DNA from: an uncultured Clostridia bacterium
GTDB taxonomy: Bacteria > Bacillota > Clostridia > Oscillospirales > CAG-382
Length of the DNA stretch: 64,000 nt
Direction: 5' to 3'
Assembly: GCA_947628695.1 (NCBI GenBank)
Contig: CANRAV010000012.1
Location: 1-64,000, forward strand
Every line of letters starts with the position of its first letter. Position 1 is the stretch's first letter. This document shows positions 60,925-64,000 of this stretch, one piece after another. A program made the position numbers and the translations under genes. The notes beneath the pieces were generated by a model. It had not been told where the DNA came from. It saw only the letters and a list, made by a program, of their open reading frames with translations, and ran no database searches.

Positions 60925-62184
60925 TTAAAGAACAAAGTGCTCTGCAAGCACGTGTATGCCGCTTTTCTCTATCAGGGCCTTATGCTCTGCATAGGGCTTT
61001 TCGTCCGTAAGCACGGCGTATTCTCCTCCGGAGAGGGGGTGCACCTCGCAGACGGTCGACGCGTCCGCCCCGCCTTGCAGGTAAAGCCTTGCCGTCAAGG
61101 TGCGCACCATCTGCAAGCTCCTTGACGAGCCGCCCTCTGCGCGCAGGTAAAGCTTTACCGGCGTTTCGTCAAGAGGCAGGCAGAAGCCGTCCTCTGCCCT
61201 TTCACGCGGGGCCTCCGGGGTGGGGCAGCGTATCGCCGCAATGACGTCTGCCGCAACGGCGCTTGCCGTCGGCAGGCTGCCGGCACCGCGGCCGTAGAAC
61301 ACAAGCTCGTCCACCATGTTGCCGGTCACGGACACGGCGTTGAACACGCCGCAGGTGTCCGCAATAAGCGTCCCCTTCTTTACGAGGTGCGGTGCGACAA
61401 TAAGGCTTGCCCTGCCGCCGCAGTCCTTTGCAACGCCCAAAAGCTTAACGGCAAAACCGAGGCTGTCGGCAGCCGCTATATCCTCCGCCTTTATGTCGGT
61501 TATCCCGCGGCAGAGGGCGGCCTGCTCCGTCGGGATGTGGCGGCCGAAGGCGATGCCGCCGAGTATGCATATCTTGCGGAGCGCGTCTATACCCTCCACG
61601 TCGGCAGAGGGGTCCCTCTCCGCGTAGCCCTTCTGCTGGGCGTCCGCAAGCGCGCTTTCAAACGACGCGCCTTTTGTAAGCATCTCCGTCAGTATATAAT
61701 TTGTCGTGCCGTTTAATATCCCCGCAATGCGCGTTATGCGGTTCGCCGTAAGGCAGTTTAAAAGCGGGGCTATTATCGGTATGCCGCCGCCGACGCTTGC
61801 CTCGTACAGATAGCAGACGCCGTTTTCCTTTGCGGCCTTGAGAAGCACGTCGCCGAACTTCGAAACGACCTCTTTGTTGGAGGTGACGACGCTTTTCCCC
61901 GCCTTCAGCGCGCGAAGCGAGAAGGTGTAAGCCGGCTCTGCCCCGCCCATGGTCTCCACCACCACGGAAACGTCCTTGTCGTTTACAATCCTGTCAAAGT
62001 CGTCCGTCACGCGGTCCGCTATCGGGTGACCTTCAAAGCTCCTCCTGTCAAGCACGTATTTTACGTTTATAAGCGGCTCTCCGTCGCCGCCGAGGGTCTT
62101 CGAGATCGCGCGCGAGTTGCTTTCAAGCACCTCGTAAACTCCTCCGCCGACAACGCCCATGCCGAGTATTGCAATGTTAAACAT
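60925..62184 (-). CDS. hom: Homoserine dehydrogenase
   Basis: 419 residues from ATG 62184 (SD GGAGGA). NAD(P)-binding GMGVVGGGVYEVL, catalytic-domain EASVGGGIPIIAPL, LNGTTNYILTEM, and DPSADVEGIDALRKI; a C-terminal ACT-like domain follows. It reduces aspartate semialdehyde to homoserine on the way to threonine and methionine. The ACT domain suggests threonine feedback. Divergent promoter at 62214-62242. Confidence 0.95.
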   Translation of the reverse strand: MFNIAILGMGVVGGGVYEVLESNSRAISKTLGGDGEPLINVKYVLDRRSFEGHPIADRVTDDFDRIVNDKDVSVVVETMGGAEPAYTFSLRALKAGKSVVTSNKEVVSKFGDVLLKAAKENGVCYLYEASVGGGIPIIAPLLNCLTANRITRIAGILNGTTNYILTEMLTKGASFESALADAQQKGYAERDPSADVEGIDALRKICILGGIAFGRHIPTEQAALCRGITDIKAEDIAAADSLGFAVKLLGVAKDCGGRASLIVAPHLVKKGTLIADTCGVFNAVSVTGNMVDELVFYGRGAGSLPTASAVAADVIAAIRCPTPEAPRERAEDGFCLPLDETPVKLYLRAEGGSSRSLQMVRTLTARLYLQGGADASTVCEVHPLSGGEYAVLTDEKPYAEHKALIEKSGIHVLAEHFVL

Positions 62185-62213
62185 TTTTACTTCCTCCATC
62201 TTTGTATGTTTTT

Positions 62214-62242
62214 ATAATAACATAGAAACAAACCGTTTGCAA
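62214..62242 (-). promoter_or_regulatory. Promoter of hom
   Basis: Minus strand TTGCAA (62242-62237), 17-bp spacer, TATTAT (62219-62214). Confidence 0.7.
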
Positions 62243-62277
62243 GTAGTATTTTTTTATCGGAAAATAACGCATAACTA

Positions 62278-62306
62278 TTGCTTTTTTAAGCGTTAAGTTG
62301 TAAAAT
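62278..62306 (+). promoter_or_regulatory. Promoter of the ABC exporter
   Basis: TTGCTT (62278-62283), 17-bp spacer, TAAAAT (62301-62306). Confidence 0.7.
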
Positions 62307-62331
62307 ACTGTATTTAGAGAGGTATGTTCTG

Positions 62332-64000
62332 ATGATAGAGATGCAAAAGACGCCGCAGGCGGTAACCGAATATTTAAAAGCAAAAGCGGCGGATTATGAC
62401 GAGGGGCTTCTTACGGCGCGTGCGGACCTCGGCCGCGACCTTTTCCCGAAGGACGTTTACATCCTTGTGACAAAGGAGCACCTGTATATAGCGGAGGGCG
62501 TTGTAACCGTTTCGCGTGCGAAGGGGCTTCGCAAAAAGCGCGTCTCCTGCTTTAAGGAGAGCTTTTTTAAACGCTTCGATACGAAGGACTTAAAGAGCTT
62601 CCGCATGGAAGAGCAGGTCTCCGGCGGGATGTTTACCTGCCTTGAGAAGGGCAAGCCGGCCATGCTTTTCAACTACAGCGGAGAGTGCAAGCACGACGTG
62701 CGCATACTTCGCGACGTTTTAAAAGAGCTTTGCGAGAAGGGTAACTTCGACGAAAAGAAGACGAAGGCGGACATTGGCGAGCTTCCCTACTGCCCGAAGT
62801 GCGGGCGGCGCTATCCCGACCCGGAGAACAGGGTCTGCCGCTTCTGCATAGACAAAAAGAGGCTTACAAAAAAGCTGGCGCGCTTCTTCATACGCTACAA
62901 GGGCTATATGGCGCTGGTGATGCTTACCATCGCCATGGTTACGGGCATAGGGCTTATAGTGCCGCAGATCTCGGCAAAGATGTTTTACAACGACGTGCTT
63001 ACCGAGGGCGGAAGCCGCTACGGCCGGATATGGTACGTGGTGGGGCTTATCGTGCTGGTGCGCTTTATCTCGCTTATAACCGACCTTATAAAGTCCGTCA
63101 TCTCCGCACGCGTTTCCACAAGCGTAATCTACGACCTTAAAAACACAATCTACCACGCCATATCGCGCCTGTCGCTCGGCTTTTTCTCCTCGCGGCAGAC
63201 GGGCGGCCTTATGACGCAGATAAACAGCGACGCAAACACGATATACTGGTTCTTCTGCGACGGGTTCCCGTATCTGGTGACAAACGTGATACAGCTTTTG
63301 GGCGTAATGGTGATAATGCTGTTCACCAACCCGTATCTTACGCTTTACACCTTTGTGACGGTTCCGGTGTTCATACTGCTTTACAAGTACGTTTACATAC
63401 TTTTCGAAAAGCTTAACGCAAGGGCTTATTCGAAAAAACGGTCGATGAACTCGCTTATATCCGACGTGCTTAACGGCATGCGCGTGGTGAAGTCCTTCGC
63501 AAGGGAGGATTTGGAGGTTAAGCGCTTTGACGAGCGAAGCCGTGCCTCCGCAGAGGCCGACACGGACGTGAACGTCTCCTCCGGCAGGATTTTCCCGCTT
63601 TTGGGCTTTTTGCTTCAGGCAGGCTCCTTTGTGGTGTGGGCTGTCGGCGGCAAGCAGGTTATCGACCGCGTCGACGGCATGAGCTACGGCGACCTTATGG
63701 CCTTTGTCGCCTACGTGTCCATGGTTTACGCGCCGATTGACTTCTTTGCGGACGTCGCCAACTGGTGGACGGACTGCCTTAACGCCCTGCAGAGGCTGTT
63801 TGAGATAAACGACGCTGCTCCCGACGTTTCCGAAAAGGAGGGCGCGGTGACGCCGGAGGAAATAAAGGGCGACGTGGAGTTTGACGGCGTCTACTTCGCC
63901 TACGACGAAGGGCGCGACGTCATAAAGGACGTAAGCTTCAAGGTTCCGCACGGGACGACGCTTGGCATAGTGGGGCACACGGGCGCGGGCAAAAGCACGC
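62332..64000 (+). CDS. ABC exporter (fused permease-ATPase) with N-terminal zinc-ribbon extension, 3' truncated by window end
   Basis: Open frame from ATG 62332 (SD GAGAGG, spacing 9) to the last base. Residues 1-140 form an unusual cytoplasmic domain, followed by a short zinc ribbon (YCPKCGRRYPDPENRVCRFC, about 165-184). Then six membrane helices of a type I ABC exporter (LTKKLARFFIRYKGY onwards; FFSSRQTGGLMTQINSDAN) and the start of the ATPase up to Walker A (GHTGAGKST at the window edge). Substrate unknown. Confidence 0.9.
   Translation, partial: MIEMQKTPQAVTEYLKAKAADYDEGLLTARADLGRDLFPKDVYILVTKEHLYIAEGVVTVSRAKGLRKKRVSCFKESFFKRFDTKDLKSFRMEEQVSGGMFTCLEKGKPAMLFNYSGECKHDVRILRDVLKELCEKGNFDEKKTKADIGELPYCPKCGRRYPDPENRVCRFCIDKKRLTKKLARFFIRYKGYMALVMLTIAMVTGIGLIVPQISAKMFYNDVLTEGGSRYGRIWYVVGLIVLVRFISLITDLIKSVISARVSTSVIYDLKNTIYHAISRLSLGFFSSRQTGGLMTQINSDANTIYWFFCDGFPYLVTNVIQLLGVMVIMLFTNPYLTLYTFVTVPVFILLYKYVYILFEKLNARAYSKKRSMNSLISDVLNGMRVVKSFAREDLEVKRFDERSRASAEADTDVNVSSGRIFPLLGFLLQAGSFVVWAVGGKQVIDRVDGMSYGDLMAFVAYVSMVYAPIDFFADVANWWTDCLNALQRLFEINDAAPDVSEKEGAVTPEEIKGDVEFDGVYFAYDEGRDVIKDVSFKVPHGTTLGIVGHTGAGKST

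Overview
The window looks like a chromosomal segment of a spore-forming, anaerobic gut or rumen Clostridia bacterium (Oscillospiraceae/Ruminococcaceae-like). Evidence: sporulation genes gpr-spoIIP, Firmicutes-type S12/S7/EF-G/EF-Tu and rpoBC, secreted dockerin and BspA-type proteins, TTGACA-17-TATAAT promoters, many GTG/TTG starts after strong Shine-Dalgarno (SD) sequences, and a fairly GC-rich core. This is inference from gene content; no 16S gene is present.

Layout. 1-4.4 kb: 3' end of a large secreted dockerin protein, a BspA-like lipoprotein and a sirtuin. 4.9-7.1 kb: MATE pump and MBL-fold hydrolase. 7.2-10.6 kb: two type II toxin-antitoxin (TA) modules on either side of gpr-spoIIP. 10.7-11.6 kb: five tRNA genes (Gly, Arg, His, Pro, Ala) with a tRNA-derived tandem duplication. 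11.9-17 kb: small regulator, amidase, a candidate structured RNA, a class A beta-lactamase-like hydrolase and a SpoIID-like/peptidoglycan-binding protein. 17.3-20 kb: small unknown genes and type II pantothenate kinase. 20-25 kb: holB-ricT, then an MBOAT/DHHW polysaccharide-acylation pair. 25.2-37.3 kb: rpoB-rpoC-rpsL-rpsG-fusA-tuf. 38.6 kb: ychF. 39.76-49.99 kb: an AT-richer integrated element with 21-bp direct repeats at its ends (integrase, excisionase, primase-helicase, three XRE regulators, a three-gene cluster of unknown function, serine recombinase, phosphoesterase). 50.3-56.5 kb: orphan response regulator, yceD-rpmF, DUF512, der, plsY. 57.2-62.2 kb: two dockerin proteins and homoserine dehydrogenase. 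62.3 kb to the end: an ABC exporter that runs off the window.

Two things stand out. First, three dispersed loci (37.66-38.00, 51.19-51.55, 56.56-56.90 kb) plus a remnant (12.68-12.78 kb) look like type I TA modules. Each has a 32-39 residue hydrophobic peptide facing a ~100-nt antisense RNA across a shared bidirectional terminator. The RNA carries a locus-specific copy of the segment in the toxin leader that can pair with the toxin SD, and its 5' hairpin shows compensatory changes between loci. Second, the integrated element carries two diverged paralogues around a membrane coiled-coil protein, behind a small XRE repressor and a two-operator switch; I recognise no described system there.

Intergenic space is crowded with repeats: two ~400-bp imperfect palindromes containing nested hairpins, at least four single-arm copies (three of them next to a type I TA locus), and a 60-bp repeat in three copies.
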